Shown: positions 24,350 to 32,328 of the stretch, piece by piece | Position numbering within the stretch: the stretch's first letter is position 1 | Layout: each line of letters opens with the position of its first letter | Origin: Scatonaster sp045598705 | Lineage (GTDB): Bacteria > Bacillota > Clostridia > Saccharofermentanales > Saccharofermentanaceae | DNA: 35,617 nt | Assembly: GCA_045598705.1 (NCBI GenBank) | Contig: JAZLMM010000041.1 | Location: 1-35,617, forward strand | Reading direction: 5' to 3' | Translations under genes and position numbers: made by a program | The notes under the pieces: generated by a model | What the model saw: only the letters and a program-made list of their open reading frames with translations | The model's database searches: none | What the model was told of the DNA's origin: nothing

Positions 24350-24609
24350 CCGGATCGCCCCTTTCATTGTTATGTAGTTTCTACAGTTATTATGCACTTA
24401 ATTTCGAATTAATGCTAGTAGCATATAGAAATAAGTTCATAAAAAAGTGTTGCAAATTTGTAAACACCTTGTCTTGATACTAAAAACTATTTTATGGTTT
24501 GTAAAGACATTTTCTTCAAAATGAAAGAGAATCTTCATCCAAAGGATGTTCCTTCTTGAGAAATGGTCTGGTACACTGAATAAGTAATAAATATAAGGAA
24601 GGTTCACCT

Positions 24610-25710
24610 GTGCGGAAGTATCGTATTTTAGCATTGACATTAGCGCTCTCAATGATGAATCTGATGTTGGTTTCCTGTAAATCAAAGGAGCAATCAACGA
24701 CTACCATGATAACGGAAACGTTATCATCGGCGACGACCACGATTGGCACACCGACGCCATCGCCCACACCTACCGAGACCCCCACGCCGACTCCTAGTCC
24801 AACGCCTACACCGACTGAAATTCTGGTGAGCTTTATCGGCGATACGACGCTTGGTGAACAGCGTTCCCATGCTGGTGCCGGCTACTGCTTCACAAGTGTC
24901 GTAGGCGACAACTTTACATATCCTTTCTCCAAGTCTAAATCTTACCTAGAGCAGGACGATATGACTTTATGCAACCTAGAGTGCGCGCTGACCAAGTCGA
25001 ATAATCTTCGCCCAGAACGCGAGATCTACCTGAAGGGTGATCCGAAATATGTGCAGTGCCTAAAAGAAGCCAGTATTGAATGTGTGAACCTTGCGAACAA
25101 CCATTCTCATGACTACTGTGAAGAAGGACTTACGGAGACGAGAGAGGCGCTGGAAGAAGCAGGGATTAAGTGGAGTGATAGTGATTACTACTCCATCTAT
25201 GAGACAAAAGGCGTGAAGATCGGCATGGCAGGTTTCTGCCAGTCCTATGAACGTGAACTCTATTATCATGCGATTGACTACCTTCGTGAGAAGGGCTGTG
25301 AGATTGTCATCATTTCCAGTCATATCGGTATCGAGCGTATGTACGAGCCGGAACAACGTGCAATTGATCTGGCCCACGATGTCATCGACTACGGCGCGGA
25401 TATTTTCGTCGCTTCTCATCCGCACCGCCTTCAGCCGGTCGAATACTATAATGGTAAATACATTATTTATAGTGAGAGTAATTTCTGCTTCGGCGGACAA
25501 CCGTGGCTCACGGATCCGGACACAGCGATCTTCCAGTGTGCTTTTACCGTGGAGGAGGGGAAAGTCGTACGTTGCAGAATGACCTGCATTCCATTCTCCA
25601 TGCGTTCCTGCGATGATGGGAACGATTACTGCCCGATGCCCTACGAGAAGGGGTCTGAGGGATATGAGCGTGTCATGGCCAAGCTCCACTGGTCTGACGA
25701 GAATGAGTGA
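24610..25710 (+). CDS. CapA-family surface lipoprotein
   Basis: A 366-residue protein with a GTG start, a signal sequence ending in the lipobox LVSC (Cys23) and a long Thr/Pro linker (about residues 45-75) that would lift the domain through the wall. The globular part has CapA/PGA-cap metallophosphatase features: FIGDTTLGEQ, NLECALT, LANNHSHDY and SHPHRLQPVEYYNGKYIIYSESNF. In this family the Asp/Asn/His residues of these blocks bind a dinuclear metal centre, and some members act in poly-gamma-glutamate capsule synthesis. No pgsB/C genes are nearby, so the role is uncertain. Confidence 0.82.
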   Translation: MRKYRILALTLALSMMNLMLVSCKSKEQSTTTMITETLSSATTTIGTPTPSPTPTETPTPTPSPTPTPTEILVSFIGDTTLGEQRSHAGAGYCFTSVVGDNFTYPFSKSKSYLEQDDMTLCNLECALTKSNNLRPEREIYLKGDPKYVQCLKEASIECVNLANNHSHDYCEEGLTETREALEEAGIKWSDSDYYSIYETKGVKIGMAGFCQSYERELYYHAIDYLREKGCEIVIISSHIGIERMYEPEQRAIDLAHDVIDYGADIFVASHPHRLQPVEYYNGKYIIYSESNFCFGGQPWLTDPDTAIFQCAFTVEEGKVVRCRMTCIPFSMRSCDDGNDYCPMPYEKGSEGYERVMAKLHWSDENE

Positions 25711-25787
25711 CCGATTCGCGCCACTGTCGAAAGATGGCAGTAAATCTGAATGAAAGTTGTTGCTTTTGCCGAAATTGCAAAAACCCG

Positions 25788-25817
25788 TTCACGAGTGAAT
25801 GATTTTTGTTCTATAAT
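25788..25817 (+). promoter_or_regulatory. purE promoter with overlapping inverted repeat
   Basis: A perfect -10 TATAAT (25812-25817) lies 12 bases after an inverted repeat TTCAC-GA-GTGAA (25788-25799), which covers the expected -35. The repeat is a candidate operator. It does not match the classical Bacillus PurR box. A related TCACTCG sequence is found before purD. Confidence 0.5.
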
Positions 25818-25850
25818 AGGAATGTTCTTGTTTAGAAGGAGGGTGTTAGC

Positions 25851-26354
25851 ATGGCAAAAGTTCTTGTAGTCATGGGCAGTGACTCGGATTTCCCGGTAAT
25901 GGAAGGTTGTTTCAAACTCTTGAAGAAGTTCGATATCTCCTTTGATGCGAAGGTGTGCTCGGCACACAGAACACCGGATCTTGCGGCGAAGATTGCAAGT
26001 TCGGCGAAAGAAGATGGATATAGTGTAATTATTGCGGCAGCAGGATTGGCGGCTCATCTGGCCGGCGTAATTGCTGCCCATACTGTTTTGCCGGTAATCG
26101 GCGTACCTTGTAAGGGCGGTGCACTTCACGGTGTGGATGCACTTTACGCAGTGGTACAGATGCCGACAGGCATTCCGGTTGCGACAGTCGCGATTGATGG
26201 TGGCAGCAATGCAGCAATTCTTGCCGCTCAGATGCTGGCATTAAGCGATGAGGCATTGTCTCAGAAGTTAGTTGAATACAAAGAAGGCTTGGCCGCTTCC
26301 GTTGCGGAGCGTGACGCTCGTCTTCAGGACAAAATAGCAAGCTTAGGAGAGTGA
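25851..26354 (+). CDS. purE: N5-carboxyaminoimidazole ribonucleotide mutase
   Basis: Class I PurE of 167 residues. It moves the carboxyl group of N5-CAIR to C4, giving CAIR in purine synthesis. GSDSDFPVM binds the phosphate, CSAHRTPD holds the catalytic His, and AAAGLAAHLAGVIAAHT is the usual helix core. GAAGGAGG is a strong ribosome site. PurK, its normal partner, is not in the window. The stop lies just before the purF start, suggesting coupling. Confidence 0.95.
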   Translation: MAKVLVVMGSDSDFPVMEGCFKLLKKFDISFDAKVCSAHRTPDLAAKIASSAKEDGYSVIIAAAGLAAHLAGVIAAHTVLPVIGVPCKGGALHGVDALYAVVQMPTGIPVATVAIDGGSNAAILAAQMLALSDEALSQKLVEYKEGLAASVAERDARLQDKIASLGE

Positions 26355-26359
26355 CGCGT

Positions 26360-27778
26360 ATGAGCAGAAAATGGCAGGAGGAATGCGGCGTATTCGGTGT
26401 TTTCGATACGAAGAAGACCAGTCCCGACATTTCCAAACTTACTTACTATGGTATTTTCTCATTGCAGCACCGTGGACAGGCTTCCGCCGGTATCGTGGTG
26501 AATCATGATGGTACATTCTTGTGCCACAAGGCACCGGGGCTCGTATCCGATGTTTTTGATGAGTTACATTTAGGTGCTCTTTCGGGACATGCGGCATTGG
26601 GTCATGTTCGCACACCAGCTCCTGGCGAGAGCGGATTCGATGTTGTTCAGCCGATGCAGATTAAGTCCCATTCTGGACAGATTGCGCTCTCCATAAACGG
26701 CTCAATCATGAACGCCAACGAGCTTCGTGATTCCTTGAAGGAGATTGGTGCTTTCTTCCAGACGACAGCAGACTTCGAAGTGCTCCTTGCACTGATTGCT
26801 CGTAACCGAGTAGCAACCGATTCTCTCGAGGGTGCGATTGCCAAGATGATGACTGAGATCTCGGGCGCCTATGCGATGCTCTTCATGAGTGAAGACCGTA
26901 TCATCGGTGTGCGTGATCCGCTCGGACTTCGCCCGTTGGTTCTGGGTAAGAAGGATGACATGTATATGCTCGCATCCGAGACATGTGCTTTCGACGCAAT
27001 CGGCGCAGAGACGATCCGTGACGTGCTCCCAGGTGAGATTGTTACGATTACAGAAGAGGGCGTTTCCTCTATCTATACGATTCCAGAAGCGAGTGCACAC
27101 AAAGACGGTAAGCTCTGTATCTTTGAGTTCGTCTATCTGGCTCGTCCGGATAGCTTCATGGATGGTACAAGCGTCTATGCTTCCCGTGTGAATACGGGCA
27201 AAGCACTTGCACGGGAGTGTCCGTGTGACGCGGATCTGGTCGTTGCGGCACCGGACTCCGGTATTGCTGCTGCAATCGGCTACGCTGAAGAAAGCGGCAT
27301 CACATATGGTCAGGCACTTCTGAAGAACCGTTACGTGGGCCGTACCTTCATCGAGGGAACACAGTCTGCCCGTGAGATGGCCGTAAGACTGAAGTTCTCC
27401 GTACTGAAGACTGCTGTAAAAGATAAGAAGATCGTCATTATCGATGACTCTGTTGTGCGTGGTACGACAACCAGACATATCATCAGCTTCCTGCGTGAGG
27501 AGGGTGCGAAAGAAGTACATCTTCGTGTTGCATCTCCGCCGGTTAAGTTCCCTTGCTACTATGGTGTATCCGCTTCCGATTCGACTGAGCTCCCGGCTCG
27601 TACGAAGTCTGTCGAAGAGATCTGCAAGGAGATCGGTGCCGATTCACTCGGCTACGTCAGCCTCGAAGGTCTGAAGGCTTCCACCAACGGTGCACTCTGC
27701 GGTCATTGTAGCGCATGCTTCGATGGTATTTTCCCGGCAGGTGTTCCGTCCGGTGCGGAAGAAGAGCAGAAGAATTAA
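26360..27778 (+). CDS. purF: Amidophosphoribosyltransferase
   Basis: Catalyses the first committed purine step: PRPP and glutamine to phosphoribosylamine. The N-terminal nucleophile is Cys9 in EECGVFGVF, presumably exposed by removal of a short propeptide as in the Bacillus enzyme. The PRPP loop reads IVIIDDSVVRGTTT. Cys residues in KFPCYYG and GALCGHCSACF resemble the ligands of the [4Fe-4S] cluster of the clostridial/Bacillus type. At 472 residues it has the usual length. The ATG at 26360 has AGGAGAG eight bases upstream; a GTG at 26351 in frame is too close to it. Confidence 0.95.
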   Translation: MSRKWQEECGVFGVFDTKKTSPDISKLTYYGIFSLQHRGQASAGIVVNHDGTFLCHKAPGLVSDVFDELHLGALSGHAALGHVRTPAPGESGFDVVQPMQIKSHSGQIALSINGSIMNANELRDSLKEIGAFFQTTADFEVLLALIARNRVATDSLEGAIAKMMTEISGAYAMLFMSEDRIIGVRDPLGLRPLVLGKKDDMYMLASETCAFDAIGAETIRDVLPGEIVTITEEGVSSIYTIPEASAHKDGKLCIFEFVYLARPDSFMDGTSVYASRVNTGKALARECPCDADLVVAAPDSGIAAAIGYAEESGITYGQALLKNRYVGRTFIEGTQSAREMAVRLKFSVLKTAVKDKKIVIIDDSVVRGTTTRHIISFLREEGAKEVHLRVASPPVKFPCYYGVSASDSTELPARTKSVEEICKEIGADSLGYVSLEGLKASTNGALCGHCSACFDGIFPAGVPSGAEEEQKN

Positions 27779-27830
27779 TCGACGAAGTAGTAAGAACGAA
27801 GCATAATGAAGAAGTTATGAATGGAAATTC

Positions 27831-27860
27831 GCTTGCACCCGTTACGGTGTAAGCGTTTTT
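27831..27860 (+). terminator. Intrinsic terminator or attenuator between purF and purN
   Basis: GCTTGCACC (27831-27839) pairs with GGTGTAAGC (27846-27854) around a six-base loop, followed by GTTTTT. It ends 20 bases before purN. It would end part of the transcripts after purF or control purN by partial read-through. Confidence 0.75.
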
Positions 27861-27880
27861 CGATAGAATGGAGAGAATAT

Positions 27881-28501
27881 ATGAGAATCGCGGTATTTGT
27901 AAGCGGCGGCGGCACGAACCTTCAGGCAATCATTGATCGCATCAGTTCCGGTGCACTCACCAATGTTGAGATTGCAGAAGTCATTGCTAGTAACGACAGT
28001 GCTTTTGCCATTGAAAGAGCCAAGAAGGCAGGCATTCCAAGTAAGGTGATCAGTAAGAAGGTCCTGGGGGCTGAAGCCTACGATGATGCCACACTTTCTG
28101 AATTGGAATCTATTGGTGCGGAGCTTGTGGTACTGGCGGGATTCCTCTCCATGCTTGGACCGAAGACAGTCAAGGCTTATGCCAATCGAATCATCAATAT
28201 TCACCCAGCTCTAATTCCAGCTTTCTGCGGACAGGGCATGTACGGTATTCGTCCCCATGAGGCTGTTCTTGCCAAAGGTGTCAAGGTTTCCGGTGCGACG
28301 GTGCACTTCGTCAACGAACACTACGACGAAGGTCCGATCATCTTGCAGAAGGCGGTAGACGTACTCCCTGACGATACTCCGGAGACGCTGCAGAAGCGCA
28401 TCATGAAGGAATGTGAGCAGGTGATCCTCCCGAAGGCCATCCAGCTCTTTGCAGATGGCAAATTAGAAGTTGTGAATAATCTCGTGAAGTTCAAGAACTG
28501 A
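27881..28501 (+). CDS. purN: Phosphoribosylglycinamide formyltransferase
   Basis: Transfers formyl from 10-formyl-tetrahydrofolate to GAR. The substrate loop is SGGGTNLQAI, and INIHPALIPAF supplies the catalytic Asn and His of the family. The later GATVHFVNEHYDEGPII holds the conserved Asp loop. At 206 residues it is standard length. GGAGAG is placed correctly for the ATG at 27881. No purM precedes it, unlike the common purM-purN order. Confidence 0.95.
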   Translation: MRIAVFVSGGGTNLQAIIDRISSGALTNVEIAEVIASNDSAFAIERAKKAGIPSKVISKKVLGAEAYDDATLSELESIGAELVVLAGFLSMLGPKTVKAYANRIINIHPALIPAFCGQGMYGIRPHEAVLAKGVKVSGATVHFVNEHYDEGPIILQKAVDVLPDDTPETLQKRIMKECEQVILPKAIQLFADGKLEVVNNLVKFKN

Positions 28502-28527
28502 TTTGAATAAGTGAATCAAAGTATATG

Positions 28528-28575
28528 AGAAGGAGTTGCCTTGCAGTAGTGTGTTGACTGAAGACAGCTCCTTCT
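28528..28575 (+). terminator. Hairpin after purN
   Basis: AGAAGGAGTTGCCTT (28528-28542) pairs with AAGACAGCTCCTTCT (28561-28575) with one C-A mismatch and a G-T pair. The following T-run is poor (CTATTACC), so termination efficiency is uncertain. Confidence 0.55.
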
Positions 28576-28709
28576 ATTACCTTACATTCTTGGTATCCTA
28601 TAACAAATATTTGCGAGTGATAGGTATTTTGCAAGACGAATCTATCTACGATGAATGCGAAAATGGCATACTTCATAGTTGCCAAAGCCGTCACAAGAAA
28701 AGCGAAAGC

Positions 28710-28747
28710 AAGGGCTGCCTCAATTTTTACTTTTGAGACAGCCCCTT
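28710..28747. repeat. GGCTGCCTC/GAGACAGCC hairpin, candidate bidirectional terminator
   Basis: AAGGGCTGCCTCAA (28710-28723) pairs with TTTTGAGACAGCCCCTT (28731-28747) around a short loop, with a C-A mismatch and one bulged C. It stands between convergent purN and the surface-protein gene, 26 bases from the latter's stop. The core matches the hairpin at 351-410. Confidence 0.6.
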
Positions 28748-28773
28748 GAACTTTAGTGAGTGGACTTGAGAAA

Positions 28774-31700
28774 TCAATTACTATGTTTTCTCTTTCTGTC
28801 GTAGATCAATGTTCCAATCAGAGTAACACTGCTCAGAAGGAGAATGGCAACGAACAGGTTAGAATTGTTGTCATCGCCAGTCTTCGGGAGCGGGGAATCC
28901 GGGGCCGGCGAGGTGGTAGGCGTCGGGGACGGTGTACCTGTCGGTGTAGGAGTCGGATTCGGATCAGGTGTTGGAGTCGGATCTGGGTTCGGTTCGGGAG
29001 TCGGTGTCGGAGTCGGACCAGGTGTAGGTGTTGGAGTTGGTGTCGGTGTCAGCGCCGGCAAAATGGTGAAGTTGGTAGAAGCCTTGCCGTCCTTCGATAC
29101 GATTTCGAAGGTGTGGAGCCCCTCTTTCAAACTTTCAAGATAAGACGGCTTTAATGTGACGATTGTTGAACCAGAGACAGCAGTATAATTTGATTCTTCA
29201 ATGACGGCACCATCTACCATGACACTTTCTAATTTCTCGAACGGCGCGTCGGAGGCAATGGTCAGACCATCAGTGGAACCGAGGGTCCATTCGCCGTTCG
29301 CACCAGAGATGATCTTATAGTTAACCGGTGGAATCTCGTCCTCTGTCCACTTCGCGTAGAGAGTAAGATTGGCACTGATTGCTGTATCGAAGCTGAATGC
29401 CTTGGTGCAAGCTTGATCCTCATACCAACCTTCGAATGTCCAACCGGAAGCAGTTGGATCGGCCGGCTTCGTAGCCTTATTGCCAGAAATGATATTCTGA
29501 CTGTCAGGCTTCGTGGATCCATGACCATTCAGATCGAAGGATACTTCGTACTTCAGATCTGCAAGACAGATGACACTCTTCTCACTGCTTTCAGGACCAA
29601 ATACTTCGGTTGCTTTCTTTGTCGCGAGCACCTGAAGAGCATCCACTGAGTCACCAGCTGATACGACATAGTCGGGACAACCTGTGGGACGTGAAAGCGT
29701 GAAAGTACTCTCGTGATATATAGCGTCCCATCCTGCGGTATTCTGAATCAGAACATCACCAGAGCATGTGATGCTTGAATCACTCAAAATCGTAGGACCG
29801 GTAGCAAATGCAGATGAGACGGTGACATTTTTAGCATTCTTTACGGCTAAGCTGGTAACCGCAAGATTGTTACCAGTGTTTTCGATCAAAATATCTCCAA
29901 GACATTCCAATGTCGCGGTGTTGCAGATCGTCGGAGCATTCGATGAATTTGTAATCTCGATAGATCCATCCGCCACAATGTTGGCTGAACCACCAATGAC
30001 AATGAACTGTGCATTCATTGTGACATTTCCTGTGGCGTTGATCTTTGCATCAGCGCCGATTGCAATAGATGAGGCACCATGATTGATTACGGTGACATTT
30101 CTGGCAGCATCGATTATTAAATTGCCTGAACCGGTAATCATGCTTATACCTTTGTTCTCTATGTTTACATCTTTGGTACAGTTGATGCTGATGCCTCCTG
30201 TGACAAGTGGCGATGCGGTTGCGCCCAGAAGTGTGACATTTGCGGCTTTCTTAATGTTCAAATCGCCAGTAACAACACTTCCGGTTTCCTCTGAAGCAGG
30301 GGCTGTATTCTCCATATAGACATCTCCGGCGCAACTGATCGTTGTTGTTGCTGGAAGAACACTGGAAGATTTACTGCCACAAAAGCCTCGAATATCTACG
30401 CCACCGTTTGCGGAGGCAATCGTGCTTGGGCTGCTACATACTATACCAGACTTATTTTCAAGAATGACGCTTCCTGTAGAATTGAAATCAAGATTTCCGA
30501 TAATCATCGGATAATTCACATCAGTCTTCACCGTAATGCTGTTTGCTTTCGTGACGGTTAAGGCTTGAGAAGCCACGTGACCATTGCCATTGTTCTCAAT
30601 CAACAAGTCGCCTGCACAATCAATATTTGTACTTCCGTTGAGCGTTGGCGATGTAGAGTTACTCGTGATGGAAACCTTTCCTTGGGAGACAATGTTAAGA
30701 TTACCGTTTGAAACGATGCCTTTATTGGACATTTCGACATTGCCTGCACAGTTGATTGATACATCACCTAGTGTTAGCGGGTTGGAGTTTGTAACGCCCA
30801 CCATAGTAACATTTGCTGCCTTTTTTACATGAAGACCACGATTCGTTAAATAATACGTGCCTTGGTTTGACAGAAGGACATTTCCTGCACAGTCAATGGT
30901 TACAGGAGTTGAACTGCTATTCGTAAAGCAAGGATATGAACTAGCGTTGCAGGATACTTCTACGCCACCGTTACTGGAGACGAAGTTTGCAAGACCATAT
31001 ACTACACTTCCGCTTTCATTTGAGACTTTGATGTCTCCATAACTCTTGATGCTAAAGTCAAGATCACTATGAAACGTCTTATCATCTGCTACAAGATATT
31101 CAGAATGTTTACCCAAAATGTTTACGCTACCACCGGAAGTCTCAATCGACAATCCTTCTTCACCAATATAGCCTGAAGCATTTGAAATATTCACGTTTCC
31201 TGTGCAATTGATATTCAGAACACCATTGAACATTCTGAAGTTTGCCTTATCGGTGGTGGCTGTGACATTTCCTGCTTTCTTAACATCAACTTGTCCAATC
31301 ATTCCTTTAGTGTTGGAAAGTAAAACATTACCGGAACAAGAAATGTCAGCAGATGAGACAAGTAAGTATGTGCCATGACCGATGACGGACACATCTGTAG
31401 CATTCTGTACTTTCAAACTGCCTACAGCAGATCCACCGTTCGAATTTTCAATCTTAATGGAGCCGGAACACGTAATGTCGGCTGAACTTAACGGAGAGCA
31501 CAGCATCCCTGGGTCATCTGCCAGAGGTGCGCTGATATCTACGTTCTTCGCGCTTGAAATGGTAAGTTTGTCAAATACTTGACAGCTCGCATTCTTTGCG
31601 ACAAAATCGCCAGTACAACTAATTGTTGTATCGTACGATGTAATACGATTGCTAATATCGACATCGAATGTGATATCGTTGACTTTGCTGATTGATATTT

Positions 31701-32004
31701 TGCCATTTGTCAAATAATTAGTACTGTCATCACTATTAATCACGACATTCACCGTCTCATTGCCGACAATCTCAAGCCCACTATTCAGGTTGCCACTGAC
31801 TGTAAGTGTATCCGTCGTCGGGTCGTACTTTACTTTGCCATTACTAAGAATGTCATCCTTGTTTGTGTCGCTTACAGCGATTCCGTTTACCTTGATGCCG
31901 TAGGTCTGACCGTCTGCGGAAACTCGATTTGGCAGGAGTGCCACGCAGAGTACCAAGCTTAAGACAAGGCCCAGTAAACATGACCATTTCTTACTACTAT
32001 TCGT
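28774..32004 (-). CDS. LPXTG-anchored repetitive surface protein with apparent ACG start
   Basis: About 1076 residues. A signal peptide (KKWSCLLGLVLSLVLCVALLP, cleavage near RVSA) leads a long region of about 20-25-residue beta units (ITCSGSIKIENS, INCTGNVNISN, IDCAGDLLIENN) that should form a beta-solenoid. An InlB-type B-repeat follows (VSFDLNGHG ... FEGWYEDQAC ... LTLYAKW), then an Ig-like domain, a Pro/Thr linker and LPKTG at 1039-1043 with a membrane segment and RKRK tail, the target of sortase. Expected role: surface adhesion (inference). No ATG, GTG or TTG lies near the signal start. GGAGGA (32011-32016) stands six bases before an in-frame ACG at 32002-32004, so I place the start there. 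The first standard in-frame codon is a TTG at 31956, inside the signal peptide. Confidence 0.8.
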   Translation of the reverse strand, partial: TNSSKKWSCLLGLVLSLVLCVALLPNRVSADGQTYGIKVNGIAVSDTNKDDILSNGKVKYDPTTDTLTVSGNLNSGLEIVGNETVNVVINSDDSTNYLTNGKISISKVNDITFDVDISNRITSYDTTISCTGDFVAKNASCQVFDKLTISSAKNVDISAPLADDPGMLCSPLSSADITCSGSIKIENSNGGSAVGSLKVQNATDVSVIGHGTYLLVSSADISCSGNVLLSNTKGMIGQVDVKKAGNVTATTDKANFRMFNGVLNINCTGNVNISNASGYIGEEGLSIETSGGSVNILGKHSEYLVADDKTFHSDLDFSIKSYGDIKVSNESGSVVYGLANFVSSNGGVEVSCNASSYPCFTNSSSTPVTIDCAGNVLLSNQGTYYLTNRGLHVKKAANVTMVGVTNSNPLTLGDVSINCAGNVEMSNKGIVSNGNLNIVSQGKVSITSNSTSPTLNGSTNIDCAGDLLIENNGNGHVASQALTVTKANSITVKTDVNYPMIIGNLDFNSTGSVILENKSGIVCSSPSTIASANGGVDIRGFCGSKSSSVLPATTTISCAGDVYMENTAPASEETGSVVTGDLNIKKAANVTLLGATASPLVTGGISINCTKDVNIENKGISMITGSGNLIIDAARNVTVINHGASSIAIGADAKINATGNVTMNAQFIVIGGSANIVADGSIEITNSSNAPTICNTATLECLGDILIENTGNNLAVTSLAVKNAKNVTVSSAFATGPTILSDSSITCSGDVLIQNTAGWDAIYHESTFTLSRPTGCPDYVVSAGDSVDALQVLATKKATEVFGPESSEKSVICLADLKYEVSFDLNGHGSTKPDSQNIISGNKATKPADPTASGWTFEGWYEDQACTKAFSFDTAISANLTLYAKWTEDEIPPVNYKIISGANGEWTLGSTDGLTIASDAPFEKLESVMVDGAVIEESNYTAVSGSTIVTLKPSYLESLKEGLHTFEIVSKDGKASTNFTILPALTPTPTPTPTPGPTPTPTPEPNPDPTPTPDPNPTPTPTGTPSPTPTTSPAPDSPLPKTGDDNNSNLFVAILLLSSVTLIGTLIYDRKRKHSN

Positions 32005-32071
32005 ATCAATTCCTCCATGTAATCATGATGTTCAGAAAAAATGATTTTCTCAACTCAACCCACAAGTAACA

Positions 32072-32099
32072 ATTATAGTACATATTTATATGAAATGCA
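32072..32099 (-). promoter_or_regulatory. Candidate promoter for the surface-protein gene
   Basis: On the minus strand a perfect TATAAT (complement of 32072-32077) is preceded after 16 bases by only a poor -35, TGCATT. The start point would be about 60 bases before the ACG. Confidence 0.4.
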
Positions 32100-32113
32100 C
32101 AGGAAAATTTGAA

Positions 32114-32125
32114 AAGTGCGCACTT
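32114..32125. promoter_or_regulatory. Perfect 12-base palindrome AAGTGCGCACTT
   Basis: The sequence is fully self-complementary and lies between the divergent surface-protein and purD promoters. It could be a dimer-binding site; nothing identifies the protein. The other bases from 32126 to 32250 hold only a weak nested hairpin (AGAACT/AGTTCT). Confidence 0.4.
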
Positions 32126-32255
32126 ATTGTTGTGCAATGCGAGAGAAGCGTGCATATCTGATTTTCATATCCGGTTCGGAACGAGCGGCGAGCTTCGAGA
32201 ACTAAGAAACAAATTTCAACGAAATGCGAGTTCTTTTGCCATATATCAGGTAAAA

Positions 32256-32277
32256 TCACTCGAATTTGCGGTATACT
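32256..32277 (+). promoter_or_regulatory. purD promoter with TCACTCG element
   Basis: A -10 TATACT (32272-32277) lies eight bases after TCACTCGAA (32256-32264). The latter resembles the complement of the purE repeat (TTCACTCGTGAA). Start near 32284. Confidence 0.4.
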
Positions 32278-32328
32278 TATAGGGTATTTGAATTTCAAAG
32301 ATCTTATCGATCGTGCAGGAGGTAACCT

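Noticed and set aside
24722..24820. Tandem repeat resembling a phase-variable or CRISPR-like array
   Set aside because: It is in-frame Thr/Pro linker coding DNA in the CapA-like lipoprotein; units are too short and irregular for an array.
25711..25850. Purine riboswitch upstream of purE
   Set aside because: The region has only about 35 transcribed bases before the ATG and no aptamer-like three-way junction.
26702..27520. Long antisense open frame inside purF
   Set aside because: It is a by-product of codon bias in purF; the product has no domain and no ribosome site. The same holds for the antisense frame inside purD (32725-33672).
28756..29154. Arg-rich and Gly/Val-rich open frames on the plus strand
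   Set aside because: They are the antisense of the Pro/Thr linker and anchor of the LPXTG protein; low-complexity DNA keeps several frames open.
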